Source of the DNA: Paenibacillus qinlingensis | Lineage (GTDB): Bacteria; Bacillota; Bacilli; Paenibacillales; NBRC-103111 | Assembly: GCF_013204845.1 (NCBI RefSeq) | Contig: NZ_JABMKY010000002.1 | Location: 682,001-746,000 of the forward strand | Direction of reading: 5' to 3' | Length of the DNA stretch: 64,000 bases | Shown here: one piece after another, positions 26,757 to 36,305 of the stretch | How the letters are laid out: every line of letters begins with the position of its first letter | How positions within the stretch are numbered: position 1 is the stretch's first letter | The notes under the pieces: model-generated | Seen by the model: the letters and a program-made list of their open reading frames with translations, nothing else | Told to the model about the DNA's origin: nothing | The model's database searches: none | Made by a program: the position numbers and the translations under genes

Positions 26757-26987
26757 ATGATTTACGGAACAAAGCTACTAGATACAGATTTAGAATTATT
26801 TACTGCTGCCCTAACGAAAACGCCTGTGTACGTATGGTCACTTGATCAACTAGGCGTTTATTACCAAATAACTACAGGGATTATCGTCAAATACACGCCA
26901 GATCATGTACAAGTTTACAATGAAAAAAACGCCACTATTTCCACATGGTATTCAAGAGAAACCTCGGAATTTAGCATTGCTTTCTAG
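26757..26987 (+). CDS. Small protein of 76 residues, function unknown
   Basis: It begins MIYGTKLLDTDLELF; GAGGTG stands five bases before the ATG, so the longer frame from 26721 is rejected. The chain is beta-rich (TPVYVWSLDQLGVYYQITTGIIVKY split over strands) and has no Cys, resembling a small SH3-like barrel. A strong terminator follows. I do not recognise the family. Confidence 0.7.
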   Translation: MIYGTKLLDTDLELFTAALTKTPVYVWSLDQLGVYYQITTGIIVKYTPDHVQVYNEKNATISTWYSRETSEFSIAF

Positions 26988-26993
26988 AAATGA

Positions 26994-27031
26994 GAAAACC
27001 GCCGTTACCGGTTCAACCCGTCGGCGGTTTT
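26994..27031. terminator. Bidirectional terminator
   Basis: AAAACCGCCG pairs with CGGCGGTTTT, with an inner ACCGG/CCCGT stem. It serves the small gene and the converging kinase gene. Confidence 0.9.
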
Positions 27032-27061
27032 CAGCTTCTCATCATGAACAATGCAAGCAAC

Positions 27062-29236
27062 TCATATAGGCTCCTTAGAATAAGTAGGCAAGAACACATC
27101 GATTGTCGTCCCATACCCCACTTGACTCTGGATCTCCATGGTTCCCTTGTGTGCTTCTACAATCTTGAAGCACATCATTAAACCTAAGCCAGTCCCCTTC
27201 TCTTTCGTCGTATAAAAGGGTTCCCCTAGCTGTTTCAATCGTTCCTTCGGTATCCCACATCCATTATCTTGTGTTCGAACTCTAATCTGATCATCCCCGT
27301 GCAAGGAAACTATTAATTTAATTTGACCGTCCTTTGGAATAGCTTCCATCGCATTTTTGATCAGATTGATGAATAATTGCTTCAAATGCATTTCCGAACA
27401 CGTAATTTCAGGTATATCCGTTTGGAATTCCAATACAAGTTCTACATTACAGAGTACGGCTTGCGTATCCAGAAGGGCAATGACCGATTGCAAGATCGTC
27501 ACTAGATCACTTTTTTTATACGTTATGGCTTCCGGTTTAGCGATCACTAGGAATTCACTTACAATGAAATTGATGCGATCCAACTCCGATAACATGATGT
27601 CAAAATAATGCTTCTTATCTCTCAGATCATGTTGAAGCAATTGTAAGAATCCTCGCAGTGAGGTAAGCGGGTTCCTAATTTCATGTGCTAGTCCCGCCGC
27701 GAGCTGACCTGCAACGGACAATTTATCCGATTTTCGGAGTAGTTCCTCCGTTTGCTTGCGTTCTGTAATATCTCTTGTAATTCCTGCGAATCCGAAAATA
27801 TCCCCTTTTTCATTCATAATGGGCGTTTTCGTTATACTTACATCAATTAATTGACCATCCTTACGAAGACGAACCGATTCCATCCCCGATATTTGCTTCC
27901 CTTGACGCAGTTCGTTATACATCTCTTTGCGTTCATTTTCCAAATGCTCCGGATAAATCGGTAATGTACGATGGGCCAACTCCGCTTGACTCCAGCCAAA
28001 AATATGCTCATGCGCCGCATTGATTGAAATCACTCGCTCATTCAAATCCAGCACACAAATTGCGTCAGAGGTGTTATTAATAACAGATTCCAAAAGCTCC
28101 TTCGTTTCTCTGAGCTCTGTCTCCATCCTCTTACGTTCCGTAATATCTACGCACGAGCCGATAACTTCTACCATGCGCTCATTCTCCATAATAGGTCGCA
28201 AGGAAGTAAGGTACGTAATCCCTCGGAAAGTCGTTTCAAACATCACGTTTTCTTCGCCATTCCACGCTCGATGGTAATAAGCTTCTATAGAACTGGCCAA
28301 AAAGGCTGGCCAAATATCATGCAGTGTATTCCCTAAAATGTGTATTGGTTTAAAACCCAAACGATAAAGCAACTCACCGTCACAAAGGGTATGGATGAAA
28401 TTTCCATTTATTTTTCTAAACTTTAAAGTCATCCCTTGTTGTCTTCGTACAGTGTCATGGAGATCCTGTTGTGCGATTCGCAATGATTCTCGGTCACGAT
28501 TGAATTGTGTGATATCTTTTGCGATTAAATACAAACCGTCCAGTTTATCATTTACAATGATGGGAACATTTTTGACACCTAATTCAATTCGTTCCCCACT
28601 CTCTTGTTGGAACACCAACATATAATTATCATTTTGCATCAGTATGCCAGCAGCAGCATCTAGTCTCGTATTATTTTGCAGAAAAATGTGGTGGATATAT
28701 TGTGCGATTAATTCATTTTCCGAGTATCCTAGAATCCTTTCCATGGCTGGATTAACACCTTGAATGCGTCCATGGATGTCACAAGTCAGAATACCTGCGG
28801 GGTTATGCTCAATTAAAGATTTATAGCGCTGTTCGCTTTCCGCCAGTTTTCTCTCCATGTCAGACTGTTGGGAGACGACCTTCATTTGAACAATGAATGC
28901 CTGAGGCGTGTTGTCTATATCTCGCATGACTGACATCCGCCAGTCGACGTATAGTACAGATAAATCCTTATGTAAGATAGAGATGTTTTCTTGAAATACA
29001 GGTAATTCTCCACCAAGTAAGTTCTTCATGATCCGATCTATGAGACGCACTTGATTCGGTTCTAATAACGACTTCATTTGCGTTGTAAGGAGCTCCCGCT
29101 CCGAGTAGCCGACGATGTCGCACAAACTGCGATTCATTCTCAACCAATGACCCTCAAGCGAAATCAGAGCCATTCCCATTGTGGTAAATTCAAAAATCGC
29201 ATTGAACGATGGCTCCATTTCCGATTGATTATTCAT
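27062..29236 (-). CDS. Multi-PAS soluble histidine kinase (KinA/KinE-like)
   Basis: A kinase of about 724 residues with no membrane helix. Four PAS-type repeats precede the catalytic part (for example EHNPAGILTCDIHGRIQGVN, NTSDAICVLDLNERVISIN). The H box is AHEIRNPLTSLRGFLQ, the N box NLIKNAMEAIPKDG, G1 DNGCGIP and G2 KGTGLGLMMC, all intact. Such kinases feed Spo0F in the sporulation phosphorelay of Bacillales, which is likely but not shown here. GGGGG stands seven bases before the ATG at 29236, so the extra 24 codons to 29308 are probably untranslated. Confidence 0.9.
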   Translation of the reverse strand: MNNQSEMEPSFNAIFEFTTMGMALISLEGHWLRMNRSLCDIVGYSERELLTTQMKSLLEPNQVRLIDRIMKNLLGGELPVFQENISILHKDLSVLYVDWRMSVMRDIDNTPQAFIVQMKVVSQQSDMERKLAESEQRYKSLIEHNPAGILTCDIHGRIQGVNPAMERILGYSENELIAQYIHHIFLQNNTRLDAAAGILMQNDNYMLVFQQESGERIELGVKNVPIIVNDKLDGLYLIAKDITQFNRDRESLRIAQQDLHDTVRRQQGMTLKFRKINGNFIHTLCDGELLYRLGFKPIHILGNTLHDIWPAFLASSIEAYYHRAWNGEENVMFETTFRGITYLTSLRPIMENERMVEVIGSCVDITERKRMETELRETKELLESVINNTSDAICVLDLNERVISINAAHEHIFGWSQAELAHRTLPIYPEHLENERKEMYNELRQGKQISGMESVRLRKDGQLIDVSITKTPIMNEKGDIFGFAGITRDITERKQTEELLRKSDKLSVAGQLAAGLAHEIRNPLTSLRGFLQLLQHDLRDKKHYFDIMLSELDRINFIVSEFLVIAKPEAITYKKSDLVTILQSVIALLDTQAVLCNVELVLEFQTDIPEITCSEMHLKQLFINLIKNAMEAIPKDGQIKLIVSLHGDDQIRVRTQDNGCGIPKERLKQLGEPFYTTKEKGTGLGLMMCFKIVEAHKGTMEIQSQVGYGTTIDVFLPTYSKEPI

Positions 29237-29427
29237 ATATTTTCCCCCAGGGTACATGCTTAGATGGTGATCCTCACCGTTTGATAGATTCGACAATGCC
29301 ATTAACAATCCTGCACTTAGAGCCTTATGGATAGAAATTGTTCACGAAATATGCCCTTGGTTTCCGTCATTATGATAGAATGGAAAGGTTCAATATTCTT
29401 CATCTCAAGTTGTAGGAGGATGCTCCC

Positions 29428-30360
29428 TTGCCCAATATTTGGACTCATTTAATCTTCGGACAAAAAGTTATGAACGAACTAGGTCATACTTCGGTTCTAA
29501 ACGATAAACAGCAGCGGCACATTTTTTCACTTGGTTGCCAAGGACCTGATTTTCTTTTTTACCACAACTTTCTACCTTGGCAAAAAGACAAGAAATTAAA
29601 TGCACTTGGTAGTCTCATGCACAAAGATGCCTGTGGACCCTTTTTACTTGAACTAGTTCGACAGGTGCAAGGACGCGGTCTGTACAACCCTGCGGTTCTC
29701 TATGTTCTCGGTTTTCTGACACACCATATTTTAGATCGCAATTTACATCCTTATGTGTTCTATAAATCTGGTTTCAAGAAATGGGATCATCAACGATTTG
29801 AAATCATCATGGATACCATTTACGCCAAGCATGAGCGAGATATTCAAACTTGGAAAACACCAGTATGGAAAGAAATATATGTAGGTGATAAGTTCCCCTT
29901 AGGCATCGTACCGGCTCTCACCGCGGCAACCGCAATCCATTACCCAGATATCGCCTCGCACATGCAGGATTCCGATTGGGACGCCGCCTACTATGACATG
30001 ATCCGAGCACAACGGTTATTTCATGATCCACGAGGAATCAAACGAGTATTGACATTTGGTCAAATCTCACCGTTGGTTTATACGAAGCATCCCGCTCCTC
30101 GCGATTATTTTAACGAAGCCAAGACGACTTGGAACTGTCCAACGGATAGCAATGAAACTTATACCTATAGTGTATGGGAGTTATTGGACACCGCAATGAG
30201 TGATGCAAAACTTGTGCTCGAAGCAGCGATCCAAGTCTTACAACGGGGTACCGCGGCTGATTACGACACCTTCCGTGATGTCCTTGGGAATCGTTCCTAC
30301 GAAACAGGTAAGCCTTGCGAGCTCCACTTGCCAATTACTTATGTGCAACCTATTCTATAG
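29428..30360 (+). CDS. Zinc-dependent phospholipase C-like protein
   Basis: A 310-residue protein of the PF00882 type. Metal ligands expected at the N-terminal WTHLIFG, in GCQGPDFLFYH and in FLTHHILDRNLHPYVFY are all present, so the trinuclear zinc site may be intact. There is no signal peptide, unlike secreted clostridial phospholipase C, so a cytoplasmic hydrolase is expected. Translation starts at TTG (29428) with TAGGAGGA seven bases upstream. Confidence 0.85.
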   Translation: MPNIWTHLIFGQKVMNELGHTSVLNDKQQRHIFSLGCQGPDFLFYHNFLPWQKDKKLNALGSLMHKDACGPFLLELVRQVQGRGLYNPAVLYVLGFLTHHILDRNLHPYVFYKSGFKKWDHQRFEIIMDTIYAKHERDIQTWKTPVWKEIYVGDKFPLGIVPALTAATAIHYPDIASHMQDSDWDAAYYDMIRAQRLFHDPRGIKRVLTFGQISPLVYTKHPAPRDYFNEAKTTWNCPTDSNETYTYSVWELLDTAMSDAKLVLEAAIQVLQRGTAADYDTFRDVLGNRSYETGKPCELHLPITYVQPIL

Positions 30361-30433
30361 AATGGCAGGCAATCTTTACATAGTCTATATATACTATTCG
30401 TCTCAGAGTGTCGGTTTAGGTCTATAGAAATGC

Positions 30434-30465
30434 AAAAAACCATGAATGATGTCATTCATGGTTTT
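30434..30465. terminator. Bidirectional terminator overlapping the end of ung
   Basis: AAAAACCATGAATGA pairs with TCATTCATGGTTTT around TG. The ung stop codon (30452-30454) lies inside the stem, so the last codons of ung (ENHE) form part of its own terminator. Confidence 0.85.
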
Positions 30466-31147
30466 CGTTATGTCTACTATTCGTGATTTCCCAGTCGATC
30501 CCTGTCATTTCAAGTCGATTCAGCACGGTATTGATGTTAGAAAAAGGCTTGCTCCCAAAAAATCCTCGATATGCCGATAGCGGGCTTGGATGAGCCGATG
30601 TGATGATTACATGTCGAGTGGTGTCGATCAAAGTTTGTTTGGCCTGAGCGTGACTTCCCCAAAGCAGGAAAATGACAGGCTTTTCACGTGCACTCAACGC
30701 TTGTATGATCCTATCCGTGAATCTTTCCCATCCCATTCCCTTATGCGAGTTAGGCAGCGCCTCACGAACGGTTAATACCGTATTCAACAACAGAACGCCT
30801 TGTTCTGCCCATGCTTTCAAACAACCATGATCAGGCACGGCACAGTGGAGATCTGACGCTAGTTCTTTGTATATATTCCTTAGCGAAGGAGGGATTGCAA
30901 TCCCTGGTTTCACAGAGAAACTAAGCCCATGAGCTTGACCGCTTCCATGATAAGGATCTTGTCCCAGTATCACAACCTTCGTATCCGCAAAGGACGTCCA
31001 TTCCAGCGCACGAAACACTTCATCCTCCGGTGGATAGATCGTTTGCTGCGCATACTCTTCCTGCAGAAACTGTTGTAGCGCCTTAAAGTAAGGTGCTTGA
31101 AATTCTTCTGCCAATACCGTCAACCAATCGTTCGATAATCGCTTCAC
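30452..31147 (-). CDS. ung: Uracil-DNA glycosylase
   Basis: A 231-residue family 1 glycosylase that removes uracil from DNA. The water-activating loop is [19 protein letters not shown], the minor-groove loop is [18 protein letters not shown], and [19 protein letters not shown] is present. Length and N-terminus match Bacillus Ung from the GTG at 31147, which has GGGGG nine bases upstream. It lies 20 bp beyond the truncated topB on the opposite side of its stop codon. Confidence 0.96.
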   Translation of the reverse strand: MKRLSNDWLTVLAEEFQAPYFKALQQFLQEEYAQQTIYPPEDEVFRALEWTSFADTKVVILGQDPYHGSGQAHGLSFSVKPGIAIPPSLRNIYKELASDLHCAVPDHGCLKAWAEQGVLLLNTVLTVREALPNSHKGMGWERFTDRIIQALSAREKPVIFLLWGSHAQAKQTLIDTTRHVIITSAHPSPLSAYRGFFGSKPFSNINTVLNRLEMTGIDWEITNSRHNENHE

Positions 31148-31167
31148 AACTTAGATCCCCCATGTGT

Positions 31168-33171
31168 TCATTCCGTACCAAGTGCACCCGTAGCAACGTC
31201 CTTCAACACAATCTTCCCATCTGTTTCTGTACCATCTGCTAAAACAAGCTTCAGCTTTGTTGTTTTCCCTTTTTGAACAAGCGCTTGTACTTGTGTGTCC
31301 GTTAAGCTTCGACCGAAGCTTTCCTTCCAAATAACGAAGGAGCAGCCTTCCTTATAATGCGAACAGCCATAGCCTTTTCGCCCCATAAAGAGGGAGCCGC
31401 CGCAGCCAGGTCTAGGACAGGTTGCAATGAACGTACTCGCGCCGTCCCCTGCCGGTTTAGCAGCTGTTACTCGCTTCTTCGCAGGGGCTTTCGATGCACC
31501 CTCCCCACGTGCCGCTGTCTTCGTTGAAGCTGAGCCACGTTTACCAGTTGCTTCTGGTGCATTCTCGCCTTCGAAATCCGTTTTCGAAGCTCTAGCTTGC
31601 TTGCGTACCTTATCAACAATCAGCGTTGCAAATCGCTTCACATTGTGCATAAACTGGTCATCCGAGGCGGTACCACGGGAAATTTCGTTCAATCTGCGCT
31701 CCCATTGCCCTGTCATCTCAGGTGACGTCAACAGTTCAATGCCCGCTCCGCGAATCAATTCAACGACCATCCTGCCCTTCTGGGTCAAAATGATTTTCTT
31801 GCCCTGCATGTCGATATAGCCAACCTTCTTCAAGCGTTCGATGGTTGCTGCCCGCGTCGCAGGTGTGCCAAGCCCGGAGTCTTTCATCGCATCGCGGAGC
31901 TCTTCATCCTCAATCTGCTTCCCTGCGCTCTCCATCGCCTTCAGCAAGGTGCCTTCGTTAAAATGCTTAGGTGGCTGTGTGTCTTTCTCTTTCACAATCG
32001 CATCTGTACACGCCACATCCCCATTCGCATCGATGGAGAACGGCTCGTTGACTTCGACCTCTTCTTCGTCTTCCGTGTCTTCCTTGTCTTTTCCTTTGGT
32101 CGCCTTTGCCTTTTCTTTCTTCTGATCAGCGTAAATAACCTTCCAGCCTAGCGACAACAATTCTTTAACGGTTGTCTTGAAAAGCTCTTGTTCCACTTCC
32201 GTCATAACGGTGTGTACTTTGTAGGCAGCAGGCGGGTAAAACTGAGAAAGAAATCGTCTGACAATGAGATCGTACAATTTCTGTTCATCCGGACTTAGAC
32301 CTGAAGCTTTCTTATTCGTAGGCAAAATGGCATGGTGATCCTCAACCTTGGTTGGATTACAAATAAATTTATTATTAATATGAACAAGATTGCGATTCGC
32401 GCCTTGTACAAGGTCATGATAAGCCGTTCCTTGCAAAGCGTTTAGCGCCTTGTGCATGTCCGGAATGTTTTGCTCTGTCACATAGTTGGAATTCGTTCTT
32501 GGGTAAGAAATAACCTTGTGCTTCTCATACAACGCTTGCGCCGTATCCAAGGTTTTCTTCGCCGAAAAAGCATATTTTCCATTCGCCTCACGTTGGAGCA
32601 AGGTCAAATCATATAATTTAAATGGGAATTCTTTGGTTTCTTTTACCTCATAGGACTGAATCCGTGCGGGCTTCCCTTTTACCTTTGCAGCAAGTGCTGC
32701 CGCCTTCTCACCATCCGTAAAACGTTCACCCTGCCACATGCCTCGGTAAGGAGTTTCGCCTTGCGCGAAGTGTCCCTCCAACTCGTAAAATTTAAGGGAG
32801 GAAAATGCTTCGATTTGCTTTTGGCGATCATAAATCAGTGCAAGCACCGGCGTTTGAACACGTCCCACCGATAGTAACACATTATGTTTCGTCGTAAAGG
32901 CACGTGATCCGTTCATACCAATTAGCCAATCCGCTTCACTGCGAGAACGCGCGGCGCGCGTCAAGTTCTCATACTCGGCGCCATCCTTTAATGTGGCGAA
33001 CCCATTGCGTATCGTTTCCGACGTTAAATCGGAAATCCAAAGCCGCTTAACGGGCTGATTGAGCCCCAGATGCCGCTGTATAAGGGAGAAAATGTACTCA
33101 CAAATGGAAAGTTCGCATATGCATTTTTCATCGAAATTGCCGATACCGCGCACTCTACCAGTAATATTCAC
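31168..33171 (-). pseudogene. topB: DNA topoisomerase III, 5'-truncated (Toprim domain lost)
   Basis: From YIFSLIQRH onward the frame is a good topoisomerase III that aligns throughout with the intact copy at 33580-35880, including the active tyrosine region ISYPRTNSNYV and the C-terminal zinc-ribbon-like GCSHYKEGC. The first 107 or so residues are missing: AEKP and DAGREG of the Toprim site are gone, replaced by about 25 unrelated residues. Homology stops near 33105. Without Toprim it cannot cleave DNA. Base composition fits the flanking chromosome, so this is probably the resident gene. Confidence 0.85.
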
Positions 33172-33220
33172 TTAAAATAAATTCAACGTATTCACTCGCG
33201 CATAAGTATTTTCATCGAAA
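33112..33220. repeat. Imperfect direct repeat at the topB breakpoint
   Basis: On the minus strand TTTCGATGAAAA-T-C-TATGCG occurs at about 33112-33136 and again at 33196-33220. The first copy touches the point where topB homology ends, so the pair may be a remnant of the joining event. Confidence 0.45.
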
Positions 33221-33579
33221 CTACACGTTTTCAATAAATTAAAATTTAATATTTTAAATTTAATATTCATCAGTATGAATATTTATACATCAAAACAATT
33301 TCCAAGCATTTTTTTAGACTTTTAAATTTTATTTTAAATCATGTCTGTAATAAATGCTAATTCAAAAAAAATAAAGAACAACTAAAGATTTGCATTTGAT
33401 TCAAGAAGAATCAAAACAATATCTTTTAATTGCTCTTTACTTATCTAGGTTTTCAAGACAAATTTCATTTTATTAAATAATAACCTATCATAAACCCCGA
33501 ACTAACAATAATAAATACATCATCCTTTGTTGGAACAAAACAATTTATGTCACTTAAATTAACAATATTTAATATACCC
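33221..33579. other. AT-rich non-coding gap between the two topB copies
   Basis: Very AT-rich, with no credible frame. It contains a perfect inverted repeat AATATTCAT-CAGT-ATGAATATT at 33262-33283 and repeated AAATTTAATATT. I see nothing else assignable. Confidence 0.6.
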
Positions 33580-35880
33580 TTATTCAATTTTAAGAGTCGG
33601 CTCACCAGCCTCCGCATTCACGATTATTAAACGTGCATCAACTGAGGATCCATCCTCTCGTTCAAGCTTTAGTTTGCCAGTTTTACCTTTTTCAATTAAA
33701 GATTTAACCTGAGCATCTGTCAAAATACGTCCGAAGTTTTCTTTCCAGATAACAAATTTACAACCTTCCTTATATTTAGAACATCCATAACCCTTGCGGC
33801 CCATGAATATTAAACCGTTGCAACCCTTCCGTGGGCATCTGGCAATTATACTTGGTGATGCATTAGAAGACTCGGAAGTAGTTTCTTCAAGTGATTTAGA
33901 CTTTTTGGCAGTCGAACGACGACTGGTCTCGTTTGAAACACTTTTATCATTTGGGCTTTTTGTGTCTGAACTTTGCTTAGTAATTTTACTTCGTCCTTTA
34001 GTAGTAGCTACCTTAGTTAGGGTCTCGCTCTCAAATGAGGTTTTAGATGCGCGAGATTGCACTCTAACTTTTTCGACAATTCTAGTGGCAAATTTCTTCA
34101 CGTTCTCCATGAATTGATCATTTGATGCAGTTCCACGAGAAATCTCATTTAGTCTACGTTCCCATTGTCCTGTCATTTCAGGGGAGGTCAAGAGTTCAAT
34201 TCCTGCACCCCGAATCAATTCAATTGCGGTCCGACCCTTCTGAGTAATTTGAATTTTTTTCCCCTGCATCTCCACATATCCTACATTTTTCAGCCTCTCG
34301 ATTGTAGCTGCACGAGTTGCTGGCGTTCCAAGGCCAGAGTCTTTCATTGCATCGCGAAGCTCATCATCTTCAATTTGTTTACCGGCACTTTCCATCGCCT
34401 TCAGCAATGTACCTTCATTAAAATGCTTAGGAGGTTGGGTGTCTTTCTCTTTAACTATCGCATCCGAACATTGGACTTCCCCCTGAGCATTGACTGAAAA
34501 TGGCTCACTAACTTCTACTTCTTCATCCTCTTCCTCATCTTTTTCTTTCCCTTTTTGATTCTTTGCCTTTTCCTTCTTTTGATCTGCATAAATAACTTTC
34601 CACCCTAGCGAGAGTAGCTCTTTAACAGTTGTCTTAAATATTTCGTTCTCAACTTCTGTCAACACTGTGTGTACCTTATAGAATGCAGGTGGATAGAATT
34701 GCGACAAAAAACGTCTCACAATTAGATCATAAAGTTTCTGTTCATCTGGATTAAGTGATGTAGCCTTTTTATTGGTTGGTAATATTGCATGGTGATCTTC
34801 GACCTTTGATGGATTACAAATAAATTTATTATTAATATTAACAAGATTACGATTAGCACCTTGAACAAGCTCATGGTATGCCGTGCCTTGTAAGGCATTT
34901 AAAGACTTATGCATGTCCGGGATATTTTGCTCGGTTACATAGTTCGAATTTGTTCTTGGGTAGGATATTACTTTATGCTTTTCATATAAAGCTTGCGCAA
35001 GGTCCAATGTCTTCTTAGCTGAAAAGGCATATTTCCCATTTGCTTCTCGTTGCAACAAAGTCAAATCATACAACTTAAATGGAAATTCCTTTGTTTCCTT
35101 AACTTCATAGGAATTAATTCTTGCTGGCTTTCCCTTGACTTTGGTAGCAATCGAATTTGCTTTTTCTCCGTCAGTAAATCGTTCGCCTTGCCACATGCCT
35201 CTATACGAAATATCCTCTTGAGTGAAATAACCCTCAAGTTCATAAAATTTGAGCGATGAAAATGCCTCAATTTGTTTCTGACGGTCATAAATTAGAGCAA
35301 GCACCGGTGTTTGTACGCGGCCAACAGAGAGCAATACATTATGCTTAGTCGTAAAAGCTCTCGAACCATTCATGCCAATCAGCCAATCTGCTTCACTTCG
35401 GGCAGTTGCAGCTTTTGTTAAGTTTTCATATTCAGAACCATCTTTAAGCTCCGAAAATCCTTTTCTAATTGTTTCTGGAGTTAAATCAGAAATCCATAAT
35501 CGTTTAACTGGTTGACTTAACATTAGATATCTCTGGACTAGCGAAAAGATGTACTGGCCTTCTCTTCCGGCATCGCAAGAGTTGACTACCAAATTGCACC
35601 GTTTAGCTAAATCAGCAATAACTTTAAGTTGATCAACTGTATTTTTATTGGGAACTAACTTAAAATTATCGGGAATAATAGGTAAATCGTTTATGTTCCA
35701 CTTCTTGTACTTATCATCATATGCATCTGGTTCAGCTAATCCAATTAAATGCCCAATTGCCCAAGTAATAATATACTGTTCGCCTTCTAAATAAGAACGG
35801 TTATTTTTTGCTTTAGGATCTATTGCGGCAGCTATATTTCGTCCCATATCCGGTTTTTCCGCAATAATTAATGTCTTCAA
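33580..35880 (-). CDS. topB: DNA topoisomerase III, intact
   Basis: A 766-residue type IA topoisomerase. The Toprim site is complete (IIAEKPDMGRNIA, NSCDAGREGQ), followed by LIGMNGSRAFT, SVGRVQTPVLALI, the active-site tyrosine in ISYPRTNS, an Asp/Glu-rich linker and a C-terminal Cys-bearing ribbon (RCPRKGCNG, GCSKYKEGC). It decatenates single-stranded junctions. The gene is much more AT-rich than the truncated neighbour despite very similar protein, so it was probably acquired. Start is TTG at 35880 with AAGGAG upstream. Confidence 0.95.
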   Translation of the reverse strand: MKTLIIAEKPDMGRNIAAAIDPKAKNNRSYLEGEQYIITWAIGHLIGLAEPDAYDDKYKKWNINDLPIIPDNFKLVPNKNTVDQLKVIADLAKRCNLVVNSCDAGREGQYIFSLVQRYLMLSQPVKRLWISDLTPETIRKGFSELKDGSEYENLTKAATARSEADWLIGMNGSRAFTTKHNVLLSVGRVQTPVLALIYDRQKQIEAFSSLKFYELEGYFTQEDISYRGMWQGERFTDGEKANSIATKVKGKPARINSYEVKETKEFPFKLYDLTLLQREANGKYAFSAKKTLDLAQALYEKHKVISYPRTNSNYVTEQNIPDMHKSLNALQGTAYHELVQGANRNLVNINNKFICNPSKVEDHHAILPTNKKATSLNPDEQKLYDLIVRRFLSQFYPPAFYKVHTVLTEVENEIFKTTVKELLSLGWKVIYADQKKEKAKNQKGKEKDEEEDEEVEVSEPFSVNAQGEVQCSDAIVKEKDTQPPKHFNEGTLLKAMESAGKQIEDDELRDAMKDSGLGTPATRAATIERLKNVGYVEMQGKKIQITQKGRTAIELIRGAGIELLTSPEMTGQWERRLNEISRGTASNDQFMENVKKFATRIVEKVRVQSRASKTSFESETLTKVATTKGRSKITKQSSDTKSPNDKSVSNETSRRSTAKKSKSLEETTSESSNASPSIIARCPRKGCNGLIFMGRKGYGCSKYKEGCKFVIWKENFGRILTDAQVKSLIEKGKTGKLKLEREDGSSVDARLIIVNAEAGEPTLKIE

Positions 35881-35937
35881 CAGATTATCGCTCCTTAATT
35901 AATATATCTACTCAAAGTTGAGAACGAAAACTGCAAA

Positions 35938-35974
35938 CAAAAAAGGCCCGAGCTACTAACTCTGGACCTTTTAA
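35938..35974 (-). terminator. Terminator of the SIR2-HerA operon
   Basis: AAAAGGTCC pairs with GGGCCTTTT, inner GAG/CTC, then a T run on the minus strand. Confidence 0.85.
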
Positions 35975-36044
35975 GTCATACTTTATTATTGCAATTATTA
36001 TATCATCTGCAGATTGGTAAGTAAATATTAATTCAGTAAGGTAA

Positions 36045-36305
36045 TTAGTTTTGAATTTTCACTATCCGAGCAGATATCAAATTACTCCTTAATCCGAATA
36101 ACTCGATGGTAGTTGGTGGTTTGGATGTAAATATACGATACGTACGGAAATCTTCTCCAGCACATCCCAAGGGATACGTGCCCACTTGGCTGTCATCTTT
36201 GCTCTTTTTGTAGAAAACAAAGTCGTGTGCAGCCACCATGACCAGAGAGAATGAGCCAAATTCCCTGTTTGTTATTAACACCATTTTTCCATGACTCTCT
36301 AACAC
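36045..36305 (-). CDS. Small protein downstream of HerA, uncertain
   Basis: An 86-codon frame from GTG at 36305, overlapping the HerA stop by 7 bp and ending before the operon terminator. It reads VLITNREFGSFSLVMVAAHD, later YRIFTSKPPTTIELFG. It is richer in GC than the genes before it and has no ribosome site of its own visible, so it could be a third operon member, a fragment of another gene, or chance. I do not recognise it. Confidence 0.4.
   Translation of the reverse strand: MLESHGKMVLITNREFGSFSLVMVAAHDFVFYKKSKDDSQVGTYPLGCAGEDFRTYRIFTSKPPTTIELFGLRSNLISARIVKIQN

Noticed and set aside
31168..33171. Functional second topoisomerase III
   Set aside because: The Toprim domain with AEKP and DAGREG is missing and the first residues are unrelated, so it cannot be active.
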